DNA from: Marinobacter guineae
GTDB taxonomy: Bacteria > Pseudomonadota > Gammaproteobacteria > Pseudomonadales > Oleiphilaceae
Direction: 5' to 3'
Length of the DNA stretch: 64,000 nt
Assembly: GCF_002744735.1 (NCBI RefSeq)
Contig: NZ_KZ319339.1
Span: 930,001-994,000, forward strand
A program made the translations under genes and the position numbers. The notes beneath the pieces are model-generated. The model was given only the letters and a program-made list of their open reading frames with translations, did not search any database and was not told the origin of the DNA. Positions 35,332 to 44,474 of the stretch are shown one piece after another; position 1 is the first letter of the stretch; every line of letters begins with the position of its first letter.

Positions 35332-35906
35332 TGGTCAGCCACCCCCTACAGAATGAATGGCCCGACTCCCTGCTGGCGAAAGCGGCGAAAATCCGGCTGA
35401 TTGCCCTGGATGTCGACGGCATTATGAGCGACGGCAAGCTCTACTTCAGCGCCACCGGCGATGAGCTCAAGGCCTTCAACATCCTCGACGGCCTGGGCCT
35501 GAAACAGTTGATGGCTGCGGGTATAACCGTGGCGGTCATCACCGGGCGCAAGTCGCCGCTGACGGAAAAACGTATGAGGGACCTCGGTATCCCCCACCTG
35601 ATGCAGGGGCGGGAAGACAAGAAAGTGGCCCTTCAGGAACTGGTGAGCGCCATGGGCATCGGCCCCGAAGCGATCGCCTACATGGGCGACGATCTCCCAG
35701 ACCTGCCGGCCCTGACGTTTGCAGGCCTCGGAATCACCGTGCCCAATGGTTACTGGCTGGTCCGGCAGCATGCGGATTACTGTACCCGGGCCCAGGGAGG
35801 AAATGGTGCCGTCAGGGAGGCTTGCGACCTGCTGCTTGGCGCCCAGGGCAAGCTGGAATCAGCGCTGGCCCCTTACCTGGGGCCTGATCAGGAGGTTGAC
35901 ACATGA
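35331..35906 (+). CDS. kdsC: Kdo-8-phosphate phosphatase KdsC
   Basis: KdsC is a HAD-family phosphatase that releases Kdo from Kdo 8-phosphate. The 191 residues start the HAD core at LIALDVDGIMSDGKLYF (the nucleophile Asp and the Asp two positions later) and include VITGRKSPLTEKR and YMGDDLPDLPAL. Overlaps at both ends (1 base with kdsD, 4 with lptC) indicate one operon. Confidence 0.96.
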   Translation: MVSHPLQNEWPDSLLAKAAKIRLIALDVDGIMSDGKLYFSATGDELKAFNILDGLGLKQLMAAGITVAVITGRKSPLTEKRMRDLGIPHLMQGREDKKVALQELVSAMGIGPEAIAYMGDDLPDLPALTFAGLGITVPNGYWLVRQHADYCTRAQGGNGAVREACDLLLGAQGKLESALAPYLGPDQEVDT

Positions 35907-36496
35907 ACTGGCTCCCGGATCGACCCTTGCTGCGGACACTTGCACTGGCGGGCACCACTGTCGCGGCGGTGTTCCTGCTCTGGCGAAGCGATGAGCCTAC
36001 GGTTATCGACAGGCAGACCGCCGATCTGAGAGGCGATACCGAACCCGACGGATTCGTGATCAATGGCGATTACACCTCGTTCGATGAAGACGGCAACCTC
36101 AAGGTCAGCTTTACCAGCCCGCGGATCGAGCAGTTCGAGGAGAACAACCTGGCCACCATGGAATCGCCAAGGGCCGAACTCTACGGCGATACCGGCGGTG
36201 CGGACACCCTGCCCTGGATTGTGGAAGCCGAGAATGGCAGCCTCCTGCAAAATGAAAATCTGCTTTACCTGACCGGTAATGTCCGGATACTCCGAAGTAT
36301 TGGCGGTCGGGACACCACCCTGACAACGTCAAGCCTGACCCTGGACAACGACCGGGGCATGGCGTACACGGATGCACCCGTAGAAATACGCGACGTTACA
36401 GGAATCACCCGCGCCACAGGCATGAAAGCGTGGATCGACGAGCGGATTCTGGAACTGAACTCCCAGGTGGAAGGACTCTATGAAACCGGAAACTAA
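35903..36496 (+). CDS. lptC: LptC, LPS export inner-membrane protein
   Basis: LptC passes LPS from LptB2FG to periplasmic LptA. The 197 residues have one N-terminal membrane helix (LALAGTTVAAVFLLW) and a periplasmic beta-jellyroll with repeated short strands. It overlaps kdsC by 4 bases and lptA by 17. The order is the conserved one. Confidence 0.92.
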   Translation: MNWLPDRPLLRTLALAGTTVAAVFLLWRSDEPTVIDRQTADLRGDTEPDGFVINGDYTSFDEDGNLKVSFTSPRIEQFEENNLATMESPRAELYGDTGGADTLPWIVEAENGSLLQNENLLYLTGNVRILRSIGGRDTTLTTSSLTLDNDRGMAYTDAPVEIRDVTGITRATGMKAWIDERILELNSQVEGLYETGN

Positions 36497-37034
36497 TCGA
36501 TACCGGGGCCTGATGGCTGCCCTGATTACCATCGCCATGGCCGGTCCGGCAGCAGCTTTCGACCTTGATTCTGACATTCCCATCAAGGTGACCGCAGACA
36601 CCGCCCGCCTCGACGATGGCCAGGGCATCGCCACCTACACCGGCGACGTAGAGCTTGAACAGGGCGAAACCCAGCTGAACGCGGAGCGTGTGGTTCTGTA
36701 CCGTGACCAGAACGGCCTGAGCCGGATTGAAGCCGTTGGAAGCCCGGCCCGTTACCGCCAGCCCACCCGTCAGGGTGAAGGTGAAACCGACGCCAGGGCC
36801 CTGAATATAACCTGGTCGGCCACTGACCAGCGCCTGACCTTTGAAAGGGAAGCGGTCATCGAACAGAATGGCAACCTGTTCCGGGGCGATGTCATCCATT
36901 ATGATACCGCCCGCCGGGTCGTGACTGCAGAAGGCGGCGCCGGTACCGGCGAAGGGTCCGGCCGGGTAGAAATGGTGATTCAGCCACGCAGCACCAACAG
37001 ACAGGGTTCCGATGGCAGTTCTGAGAGCCAGTAA
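36480..37034 (+). CDS. lptA: LptA, periplasmic LPS bridge protein
   Basis: LptA polymerises into the bridge that carries LPS across the periplasm. The 184 residues start with a signal peptide ([16 protein letters not shown]) and have the LptA beta-jellyroll ([20 protein letters not shown]). The C-terminal part is rich in Gly, Arg and Ser, as is common in this family. It overlaps lptB by 23 bases. Confidence 0.94.
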   Translation: MKPETNRYRGLMAALITIAMAGPAAAFDLDSDIPIKVTADTARLDDGQGIATYTGDVELEQGETQLNAERVVLYRDQNGLSRIEAVGSPARYRQPTRQGEGETDARALNITWSATDQRLTFEREAVIEQNGNLFRGDVIHYDTARRVVTAEGGAGTGEGSGRVEMVIQPRSTNRQGSDGSSESQ

Positions 37035-37737
37035 TCTGGCAAAGAGTTATAAACAGAAAAAAGTGGTAATCGACGTTTCCCTGGAAATCCGCAGTGGGGA
37101 AATTGTTGGCCTGCTGGGCCCCAATGGCGCTGGTAAAACCACCTGCTTTTACATGATTGTGGGGCTGGTTCCTGCCGACCGGGGCCGGATTACCATCGAC
37201 AGCCGCGACATCACGCATTTGCCCATGCACGGTCGGGCACGCCAGGGCATCGGCTACCTTCCCCAGGAAGCCTCGGTATTCCGTAAACTGACGGTACGAG
37301 ACAACATCATGGCGATCCTGGAGACCCGTAAGGGGCTGGGTAAGGTAGAGCGGGAAAACAAGGTGGAAGAACTGCTCAAGGAATTCCACATTACCCACAT
37401 CCGCGACAGTATGGGAATGGCCCTGTCCGGTGGCGAGCGCCGGCGTGTGGAAATTGCCAGGGCCCTGGCAATGGAGCCGGCCTTTATCCTCCTGGATGAG
37501 CCGTTCGCCGGTGTTGACCCCATTTCCGTAAGTGATATCAAACACATCATCCGGCATCTGCGGGACAAGGGTATCGGTGTGTTGATTACCGACCACAACG
37601 TGCGTGAGACCCTGGACATCTGCGAGAATGCCTACATCGTTTCCGGTGGCCACATCATCGCCTCCGGTAATGCCGAGGCCATTCTGGCCAATCAGCAGGT
37701 GAAGGAAGTGTACCTGGGCAATGAATTCAGGCTGTGA
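37012..37737 (+). CDS. lptB: LptB, ATPase of the LPS exporter
   Basis: A 241-residue ABC ATPase with Walker [11 protein letters not shown]-loop [12 protein letters not shown], signature [15 protein letters not shown], and Walker [13 protein letters not shown]. It drives LPS extraction with LptF and LptG, which are not in the window. rpoN follows after 151 bases. Confidence 0.97.
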   Translation: MAVLRASNLAKSYKQKKVVIDVSLEIRSGEIVGLLGPNGAGKTTCFYMIVGLVPADRGRITIDSRDITHLPMHGRARQGIGYLPQEASVFRKLTVRDNIMAILETRKGLGKVERENKVEELLKEFHITHIRDSMGMALSGGERRRVEIARALAMEPAFILLDEPFAGVDPISVSDIKHIIRHLRDKGIGVLITDHNVRETLDICENAYIVSGGHIIASGNAEAILANQQVKEVYLGNEFRL

Positions 37738-37888
37738 CGCCTAATGGCCGATTGTTTTGATGATCTGTAGCAAGTAAACTCGGCAAAGAACTTGCTAGGG
37801 TAATACAGAACCAAGGCAAGTAACCGACATATAAAGATTTTTTCACTACCCACGACACCAATCGCTGATGAGTGACGGATCCTGAACC

Positions 37889-39415
37889 ATGGTGATGAAA
37901 GCCTCCTTACAGTTAAAGCTGGGTCAAAGCCTGACCATGACGCCCCAGCTGCAACAGGCGATCCGGCTTCTACAGCTTTCCACTCTCGACCTTCAGCAGG
38001 AAATCCAGCAGGCACTGGAATCCAACCCCATGCTGGAAACGTCCGAGGATGATGATCAGTCGGAGACGGACACCGGAAATGACGAACGGGAGGCCAATGC
38101 CACCGAGTCCGCCGCTGAAACAGCTCCCGAACCTTCGCCCGACTGGGACGAAACCGAAAACGGCCCGGACTGGTCCTCGGAAAACGAAATCCCGGATAAT
38201 ATCCCGGACGATCTTCCGGTCGACACCGCCTGGGACGATATTTACCAGTCCGCACCGGCACCGGCAGCCCGTAACGACGACGAAAACGATCACGATTTCG
38301 AAACCCGGAACTCCCCCACCGAAACGCTTCAGGATCACCTGGAATGGCAACTGAACCTGACCCCCATGAGCGAACGGGACCAGGCCATTGCCCACGCACT
38401 CATGGACGCGGTGGATGAACGGGGCTATCTGACCAGCCCCCTGGAAGAGATCCATGCCGGGATGCAGGATGAAAACGACGAAGACCCCCTTGAACTGGAC
38501 GAAGTGGAAGCGGTTCTTCACCGACTGCAGCATTTTGACCCTTCCGGCGTATTCGCCCGGGACCTGCAGGAATGCCTGCTGATCCAACTTAACCAGCTGC
38601 CGCCGGATACGCCCTGGCTGGCCCAGGCTCGCCTGGTCATCACCCATTACATCAATCTGCTGGGCAACCGGGACTACGCCCAGCTGTTGCGTCGCAGCCG
38701 TCTGAAAGAAGATCAGCTGCGGGACGTACTGGCCCTGATTACCGGCCTGAATCCCCGCCCCGGCGACGTGATTGACCGGGCCGAACCCGACTACGTGATT
38801 CCGGATGTGATCGTTCGCAAGCACAACGGCCGCTGGCGCGTTGAGCTGAATCCGGAAATTGCCCCGCGCATCCGCGTCAATGCCAGCTATGCTTCTTTTA
38901 TAAGGCGTGCGGACAGCAGTGCCGACAACACCTACATGCGGGACCAGCTGCAGGAGGCGAAATGGTTTATCAAGAGCCTGCAGAGCCGCAACGAAACCCT
39001 GCTGAAAGTGGCGACCCGTATTGTCGAGCACCAGCAGGGGTTTCTGGATCAGGGTGAAGAAGCCATGAAACCGCTGATCCTCTCGGACATCGCCCAGGCG
39101 GTTGAGATGCATGAGTCCACGATTTCCCGGGTAACCACCCAGAAATACATGCACACCCCCCGGGGCATTTTCGAGCTGAAATATTTCTTCTCCAGCCATG
39201 TCAGCACTGACGAAGGCGGTGAATGTTCTTCCACGGCGATACGCGCGATGATCAAAAAGCTGATTGCCGCGGAAACACCGAAAAAGCCGTTGAGCGACAG
39301 TAAAATTGCAGCCATGCTAGGGGAACAGGGAATCAAGGTTGCGCGACGCACCGTTGCCAAGTACCGGGAGGCCATGCACATTCCGCCTTCGAACGAACGC
39401 AAGCGACTGGTCTGA
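37889..39415 (+). CDS. rpoN: RNA polymerase sigma-54 factor RpoN
   Basis: The 508-residue sigma-54 has a Gln-rich region I ([20 protein letters not shown]), an acidic, low-complexity region II (about 50-135), the core-binding domain, and the C-terminal RpoN box [12 protein letters not shown]. It recognises -24/-12 promoters such as the one upstream of pilA. An in-frame ATG two codons later (37895) is an equally good start. The rpoN-hpf-ptsN-rapZ-ptsO order is the classical nitrogen-PTS cluster. Confidence 0.97.
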   Translation: MVMKASLQLKLGQSLTMTPQLQQAIRLLQLSTLDLQQEIQQALESNPMLETSEDDDQSETDTGNDEREANATESAAETAPEPSPDWDETENGPDWSSENEIPDNIPDDLPVDTAWDDIYQSAPAPAARNDDENDHDFETRNSPTETLQDHLEWQLNLTPMSERDQAIAHALMDAVDERGYLTSPLEEIHAGMQDENDEDPLELDEVEAVLHRLQHFDPSGVFARDLQECLLIQLNQLPPDTPWLAQARLVITHYINLLGNRDYAQLLRRSRLKEDQLRDVLALITGLNPRPGDVIDRAEPDYVIPDVIVRKHNGRWRVELNPEIAPRIRVNASYASFIRRADSSADNTYMRDQLQEAKWFIKSLQSRNETLLKVATRIVEHQQGFLDQGEEAMKPLILSDIAQAVEMHESTISRVTTQKYMHTPRGIFELKYFFSSHVSTDEGGECSSTAIRAMIKKLIAAETPKKPLSDSKIAAMLGEQGIKVARRTVAKYREAMHIPPSNERKRLV

Positions 39416-39516
39416 ACACCCCGAGGTCCGGGCGCAACGCAGTAATCGCCGGCGCACAAAGCGCCAGCACCCAGACCGGCTCCCGGGAGCCGGCACGATG
39501 ACAACAGGAGACGCCT

Positions 39517-39825
39517 ATGCAACTCAATATTTCAGGCCATCACGTAGAACTGACTCCCGCATTGAAGGATTATGTTTCAGAGAAGTTCCAGAAGCTCGAG
39601 CGTCACTTTGACCACATCAGCAACTGCCAGGTAACCCTGGAAGTGGAAAAGGTACGCCAGATTGCGGAAGCTACGCTGCACGTGGTTGGTGGTGAGATTC
39701 ACGCAAAGGCAGAAAATGAGGATATGTACGCGGCTATTGATGCCCTGATCGACAAGCTGGACCGCCAGATTCTCAAGCACAAGGAAAAGAATGTAGACCG
39801 GATGCACGGAAACGGCGCTCGCTAA
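39517..39825 (+). CDS. hpf: ribosome hibernation-promoting factor HPF (short form)
   Basis: The 102-residue protein begins QLNISGHHVELTPALKDYV and ends shortly after DKLDRQILKHKEK, the short-form HPF pattern. It binds the 30S subunit and promotes 100S dimers in stationary phase together with RMF. It follows rpoN by 101 bases and has its own terminator (39857-39891). Confidence 0.95.
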   Translation: MQLNISGHHVELTPALKDYVSEKFQKLERHFDHISNCQVTLEVEKVRQIAEATLHVVGGEIHAKAENEDMYAAIDALIDKLDRQILKHKEKNVDRMHGNGAR

Positions 39826-39856
39826 CTGCCTGTTTTCATGCATGTCATCCAATCGA

Positions 39857-39891
39857 GCTGCGACACGGTTGACGTGTCGCAGCCTTTTTTT
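39857..39891 (+). terminator. intrinsic terminator between hpf and ptsN
   Basis: An 11-bp perfect stem, GCTGCGACACG with CGTGTCGCAGC around GTTGA, is followed by CC and seven T. It is about 30 bases after the hpf stop and 20 bases before ptsN, so ptsN-rapZ-ptsO would depend on read-through or on a promoter close to ptsN. Confidence 0.93.
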
Positions 39892-39911
39892 AACGGAAGT
39901 GCAGTCGATTC

Positions 39912-40382
39912 ATGAGCGACACACCCCTGACCATAGACAACATTCTTGCACCGGAGCTCACCCTTTGCCGGGTGTCCGCCTCCAGCAAGAAGCGGGCTCT
40001 GGAGTTTATTGCCGAGCAGATAAACCACCAGGACAATACGCTCAGTGAAACCCAGATATTCAATAACCTGATCTCCAGGGAGCGTCTGGGCAGTACTGGT
40101 ATTGGCCAGGGCATTGCCATCCCGCACTGCCGCCTGGAAGGCCTGGATCATGTGGTGGGCGTGCTGATGACGCTGGAAGAAAGCGTCGAGTTCGACGCCA
40201 TCGACAATCAGCCCGTGGACCTGATCTTTGCCCTGGTCGTGCCCAAGGAGGCCACCAGCGAACACCTGGAACTGCTCAGCCAGCTGGCCGAAAAGTTCAA
40301 TGAGCGGTCGTTCTGCGATCGCCTCCGGCAATGCGAGGACGCCAACACCCTGTACGAGCGCATGACCGCCTCAGGCGGATGA
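39912..40382 (+). CDS. ptsN: nitrogen PTS enzyme IIA (PtsN)
   Basis: The 156-residue EIIA-Ntr has its phosphorylatable His72 in GIAIPHCRLEG. It receives phosphate from NPr (ptsO, 41303) and regulates potassium, nitrogen and carbon-storage functions in other bacteria. It is followed by rapZ 28 bases downstream. Confidence 0.96.
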   Translation: MSDTPLTIDNILAPELTLCRVSASSKKRALEFIAEQINHQDNTLSETQIFNNLISRERLGSTGIGQGIAIPHCRLEGLDHVVGVLMTLEESVEFDAIDNQPVDLIFALVVPKEATSEHLELLSQLAEKFNERSFCDRLRQCEDANTLYERMTASGG

Positions 40383-40410
40383 TATTCACTGCAGTGGAGG
40401 TAACTTGGTC

Positions 40411-41295
40411 ATGAAGCTGATTATCGTCAGTGGCAGGTCTGGATCGGGCAAGAGTACCGCACTTCATGTGCTGGAAGATCTCGGCTTCTATTGCATAGAC
40501 AACCTCCCCATTGGCCTGCTCTTCCCCCTCACCCGGGAAGCCGCCAGCCAGACCAAGCCCGGCCGGCTCGGCAAGATGGCCGTGAGCATCGACGCCCGCA
40601 ACCTGTCCGGTGAGCTGGCGAATTTCGAGGAGATCTACCGCCGCCTTCAGGAAACCGGAGTGACCGTTGAGATCATCTTCCTGGATGCCGACGAGCAGTC
40701 CCTGCTGCAGCGCTTCCATGCAACCCGCAGAAAGCACCCACTGAGCGATGACAAGACCTCGCTGCGGGAAGCCATCACCAGTGAAAAAAAGCTTCTCGAG
40801 CCGCTTTCCAAGCTCTCAGACCTTTATGTAAACACCACTGGCATGTCCATGTACGAACTCCGGGACATGGTGAAGCAGCGTGTTGTCGGCAGGAAGGACC
40901 AGGAACTGGCCCTGCTGTTCCAGTCGTTTGGTTTCAAGCACGGTGTACCGCTGGATTCAGACTTTGTCTTCGACGTTCGGTGCCTGCCCAACCCTTACTG
41001 GGATACCAGCCTTCGCAAGTATGTGGGCACCGACCAGCCGGTGATCGAATTCCTTGAAAAGGAGCCCGCGAGCCGGAAGATGATCGAAGATCTCAAGGCT
41101 TTCCTGGACACCTGGCTGCCCTCTTTCGCGGACAGTAACCGCAGCTACATGACCATTTCCATCGGCTGCACCGGAGGCCAGCACCGTTCGGTGTATGTGT
41201 GCGAGCAGCTGGGCGAGCACTTCCGGCAGCAGTACAACAATGTGCAGGTGCGCCACACCGAACTGCCACATTTGCAGACACGGGAAGAGATCTGA
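40411..41295 (+). CDS. rapZ: RNase adapter protein RapZ
   Basis: The protein of about 294 residues starts LIIVSGRSGSGKSTALHVL (Walker A) and ends with the conserved C-terminal segment SIGCTGGQHRSVYVCEQL. In E. coli RapZ directs RNase E to the sRNA GlmZ and so controls glucosamine-6-phosphate synthase. A TTG two codons upstream is an alternative start; GGAGG lies 10 bases before the ATG. Confidence 0.95.
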   Translation: MKLIIVSGRSGSGKSTALHVLEDLGFYCIDNLPIGLLFPLTREAASQTKPGRLGKMAVSIDARNLSGELANFEEIYRRLQETGVTVEIIFLDADEQSLLQRFHATRRKHPLSDDKTSLREAITSEKKLLEPLSKLSDLYVNTTGMSMYELRDMVKQRVVGRKDQELALLFQSFGFKHGVPLDSDFVFDVRCLPNPYWDTSLRKYVGTDQPVIEFLEKEPASRKMIEDLKAFLDTWLPSFADSNRSYMTISIGCTGGQHRSVYVCEQLGEHFRQQYNNVQVRHTELPHLQTREEI

Positions 41296-41302
41296 TCAGC
41301 CC

Positions 41303-41572
41303 ATGATTCGCCGCCCGATTACCATTATCAACAAACTGGGATTGCACGCCCGTGCCACCGCCAAGCTGGTTGCCACCGCCTCCGAATTCGACAGCAGCGT
41401 GAGAATTACCGGCAAGGGCCGGGACGTGGACGCAAAGAACATCATGCAGGTAATGATGCTGGCCGCCAGCAAAGGCACGGATGTTGAGCTCATTGCCGAC
41501 GGGCCTGACGAGGATCAGGCCATTGATGCGCTGGTTGAACTTATTAATGATTATTTCGGAGAGGGCGAATAG
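41303..41572 (+). CDS. ptsO: nitrogen PTS phosphocarrier NPr
   Basis: The 89-residue HPr-like protein carries the phosphorylated His15 in NKLGLHARATAKLV. It links PtsP to PtsN. The start is the ATG eight bases after the rapZ stop; a longer frame runs inside rapZ and is rejected. Confidence 0.95.
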   Translation: MIRRPITIINKLGLHARATAKLVATASEFDSSVRITGKGRDVDAKNIMQVMMLAASKGTDVELIADGPDEDQAIDALVELINDYFGEGE

Positions 41573-41629
41573 CACTTCCCGTACGGCATTCACCTACAAC
41601 TCTTTCTCACCGATTGCCCGTAACTCCGC

Positions 41630-41635
41630 TATAAT
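41630..41635 (+). promoter_or_regulatory. putative -10 element upstream of mgtE
   Basis: TATAAT lies 28 bases before the mgtE start, in CCGCTATAATACAGG. No good -35 was found at the standard spacing, so the promoter call is tentative. Confidence 0.35.
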
Positions 41636-41663
41636 ACAGGCGTTTTCTGACGCCGGGTGATTC

Positions 41664-43025
41664 ATGACCGATATTCTGGAAAAAAGCCAGGCCCGCCAGC
41701 GCCTTCGCTCCCTGAGCGAAGCGCTGGACAGCGGCGCACTGAAGCAGGTTGCCCGCATCCTGAACGGTGGCCTGAGCCCCAGTGATATTGCTCACCTGCT
41801 GGAATCGTCTCCGCCCAGGCAACGTGCCCTGCTGTGGAACCTGGTCGACAAGCAGCTGGAAGGGGAAGTCCTCCAGTACCTGAGCGATGATATTCGCGGT
41901 TATTTCCTGAGCCAGTTGAACGCCCAGGAACTGGCGGACATTATCGAGGATTTCGAGTCGGACGATCTGGCCGACTTGCTGCAGCAACTGCCGGACACGG
42001 TGATCCAGGAAGTTCTGGACACCATGGACGAGCAGGACCGACAACGTGTGGAAGAGGTCCTCTCCTACCCGGAGGACACCGCCGGCGGCCTGATGAACAC
42101 GGACACCATCACGGTGCGCCCGGACATCAGTATCGACGTGGTACTGCGTTACCTTCGCCGGCACCGTACCTTGCCGCCGATGACCGACAGCCTGATTGTG
42201 GTCAGCCGGCGCGATGAATTCATCGGCATGCTGCCGATTACCAAAATGCTGGTGTCCAACCCTGCCTCGACCGTGCGGGAAGTGATGGACACCGACATCG
42301 AGCCGATTCCCGTTAGCCTCTCCGACACCAAGGTAGCGACACTGTTCGAGCGCTACGACCTGATCTCGGCGCCGGTGGTAAACGACGAAGGCCGATTGCT
42401 GGGCCGGATCACCATCGATGACGTGGTTGACGTTATCCGTGAGGATGCGGATCACTCGCTGATGAGCATGGCCGGTCTGGATGAAGACGAAGATACCTTT
42501 GCTCCGGTCTGGAAAACCACGCGCCGCCGGGCGGTATGGCTCGGGATCAACCTGCTTACCGCACTTACCGCATCTGCGGTGATCGGCATGTTCGAGGCCA
42601 CCATCGCCAAAGTGGTCGCGCTTGCGGTGCTGATGCCGATTGTTGCCAGCATGGGCGGTATTGCCGGCAGCCAGACCCTGACCCTGGTTATCCGGGGCAT
42701 GGCCGTCGGGCAGATCAGCGGCGCCAACGTTGGCTGGCTGCTGAACCGTGAATTTCTCTCCGGCATACTGAACGGCCTGCTCTGGGCGGCCGTGGTGGCA
42801 GGAGCAGCCATGCTCTGGTTCCAGGAGGTGCTGATCGGTTTGATCATCGCCGCCGCCCTGGTGATCAATCTGGTTGCCGCGGCACTGGTGGGTACGGTAC
42901 TGCCGCTGTTTCTCAAATCACGCAATATCGATCCGGCCCTGGCTGGTAGCGTGATACTGACAACCGTGACGGATGTGGTTGGTTTTATGTCCTTTCTTGG
43001 CCTTGCGACCATTTTCTACGCGTAA
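41664..43025 (+). CDS. mgtE: magnesium transporter MgtE
   Basis: The 453-residue protein has an N-terminal helical MgtE_N domain (about 1-130), two CBS domains (about 135-255) that gate the channel by Mg2+ binding, and five membrane helices at the C-terminus with IGISTASA-like small-residue packing replaced here by PIVASMGGIAGSQTL, the MgtE pore signature. It is not part of the nitrogen-PTS operon by function. Confidence 0.94.
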   Translation: MTDILEKSQARQRLRSLSEALDSGALKQVARILNGGLSPSDIAHLLESSPPRQRALLWNLVDKQLEGEVLQYLSDDIRGYFLSQLNAQELADIIEDFESDDLADLLQQLPDTVIQEVLDTMDEQDRQRVEEVLSYPEDTAGGLMNTDTITVRPDISIDVVLRYLRRHRTLPPMTDSLIVVSRRDEFIGMLPITKMLVSNPASTVREVMDTDIEPIPVSLSDTKVATLFERYDLISAPVVNDEGRLLGRITIDDVVDVIREDADHSLMSMAGLDEDEDTFAPVWKTTRRRAVWLGINLLTALTASAVIGMFEATIAKVVALAVLMPIVASMGGIAGSQTLTLVIRGMAVGQISGANVGWLLNREFLSGILNGLLWAAVVAGAAMLWFQEVLIGLIIAAALVINLVAAALVGTVLPLFLKSRNIDPALAGSVILTTVTDVVGFMSFLGLATIFYA

Positions 43026-43051
43026 TCCGACAAATCGAACCGGGCAGAATT

Positions 43052-43585
43052 ATGAGAGATCATCAAGACGACAACGACGCGCCGGAATACGACGGCCCGA
43101 GCAAATCCCAGGTCAAACGGGACATGCATGCATTGCAGGCTCTGGGCAAGCGGATGCTGGATCTGAGCAACGATCAGCTGGAAACCCTGCCGATCAGCGA
43201 GACCCTCAGAGCTGCCATCGAGGAATCGCGGCGTATCCGCCAGAATGAGGCCAAGCGCCGGCACTTGCAGTACATTGGCAAGATCATTCGCCAGGAAGAC
43301 GACCCCGAGGCCCTGGAAAAGGCCATCGACGCCTTCGATGCCGGTAGCGAGGAACACACACGCCGGCACCACCTGGCGGAGCGCTGGCGCGACCGGATGA
43401 TTGCCGAGGGCGATTCGGTAGTGGGGGAATTCTTCAGCTACTGCCCGGGTGCAGATATGCAACACCTGCGCAACCTGGCCAGGAATGCCCGAAAAGATGT
43501 CGAAAAACAGAAAAACACGGGCCAGGCCCGGAAACTGTTCCGCTATCTTCGGGAGTGCATCGACGACGCCGAGGCTATCGGTTAA
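43052..43585 (+). CDS. darP: ribosome-associated protein DarP (YjgA)
   Basis: A 177-residue, highly charged, helical protein of the YjgA/DUF615 family, with the signature GPSKSQVKRDMHALQALGKR and LRNLARNARKDVEKQK. DarP assists late 50S subunit assembly. Its stop is 8 bases from the stop of the convergent nit gene, so tldD and pmbA, which I recall near this pair in relatives, are absent here. Confidence 0.93.
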   Translation: MRDHQDDNDAPEYDGPSKSQVKRDMHALQALGKRMLDLSNDQLETLPISETLRAAIEESRRIRQNEAKRRHLQYIGKIIRQEDDPEALEKAIDAFDAGSEEHTRRHHLAERWRDRMIAEGDSVVGEFFSYCPGADMQHLRNLARNARKDVEKQKNTGQARKLFRYLRECIDDAEAIG

Positions 43586-43593
43586 GCCCGTCT

Positions 43594-44439
43594 TCAGCCT
43601 TTGAGACGACGATGCTCCCAGACCGGCATCCGGGTACGGAGGTTGGATAACTGGTCGGTATCCAGTTCCGCGGCGACAACTCCCGGGCCTTCACCAATTT
43701 CAGTCACTACCCGGCCCCAGGGATCGCAGATCAGGCTGTGGCCATAGGTCCGTCGCCGTTCACTGTTCCGGCCACCCTGCCCGGCTGCCACCACCCAGAC
43801 CTGGTTTTCGATGGCCCGTGCCCGGATCAGAGGGTGCCAGTGGGCATCACCGGTTTGCCAGGTGAAGGCACTCGGCAGGCATACCCAGTCGGCCTCCCGC
43901 TCTCTCAGCGCCCTGAACAGCTCCGGAAACCGCAGGTCGTAGCAGATGGCGAGACCCAGCTTCCCAGCCGGCGTGTCCACGGTAACCACCTGTTCCCCCG
44001 GCTCAAAGGTGTCGGATTCCCGGTACTGGCCATGGGCGTCTTCAACCATGGCATCGAACAGGTGGATCTTGTCGTAACGGGCGACTTCTGTTCCCTGGTC
44101 ATCAAACACCAGGCAGCTTGCCCGCACCCGACTTTCAATATCTGAACCATCCGGGCGCTGTGCCAGAGGCATCGAGCCGCCGACAATCCAGATACCAAGC
44201 TTCCGGGCCTGGTGCGCCAGAAAGGCCCGTATCACCGGGTCGGGACCGGCTTCCCTGCGGCCACAATCAACCATCTGGCTGGTTGCCAGAACCGCAAAAT
44301 TTTCCGGCAGCACGGCAACCTCGGCCCCCTGTCCCGCGGCTTCGGCCAGCAATCGCTCCGCTTCGGCCAAATTGGCCTGAATATCATGGCTGCTTACCAT
44401 CTGAATGGCTGCAACCCGACTGGAAATCCGTTCGCTCAT
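43594..44439 (-). CDS. carbon-nitrogen hydrolase (Nit family)
   Basis: The 281-residue nitrilase-superfamily enzyme has the catalytic triad Glu in VLPENFAVLA, Lys in RYDKIHLFD, and Cys in AICYDLRFPELFR. It most resembles Nit1/NIT2-type omega-amidases or deaminated-glutathione amidases, but substrate cannot be fixed from sequence. It lies 35 bases after yhdP on the same strand and is probably cotranscribed with it. Confidence 0.9.
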   Translation of the reverse strand: MSERISSRVAAIQMVSSHDIQANLAEAERLLAEAAGQGAEVAVLPENFAVLATSQMVDCGRREAGPDPVIRAFLAHQARKLGIWIVGGSMPLAQRPDGSDIESRVRASCLVFDDQGTEVARYDKIHLFDAMVEDAHGQYRESDTFEPGEQVVTVDTPAGKLGLAICYDLRFPELFRALREREADWVCLPSAFTWQTGDAHWHPLIRARAIENQVWVVAAGQGGRNSERRRTYGHSLICDPWGRVVTEIGEGPGVVAAELDTDQLSNLRTRMPVWEHRRLKG

Positions 44440-44474
44440 GACTGCCTCCCCACATTGTTATTCAACGGTCGCTG

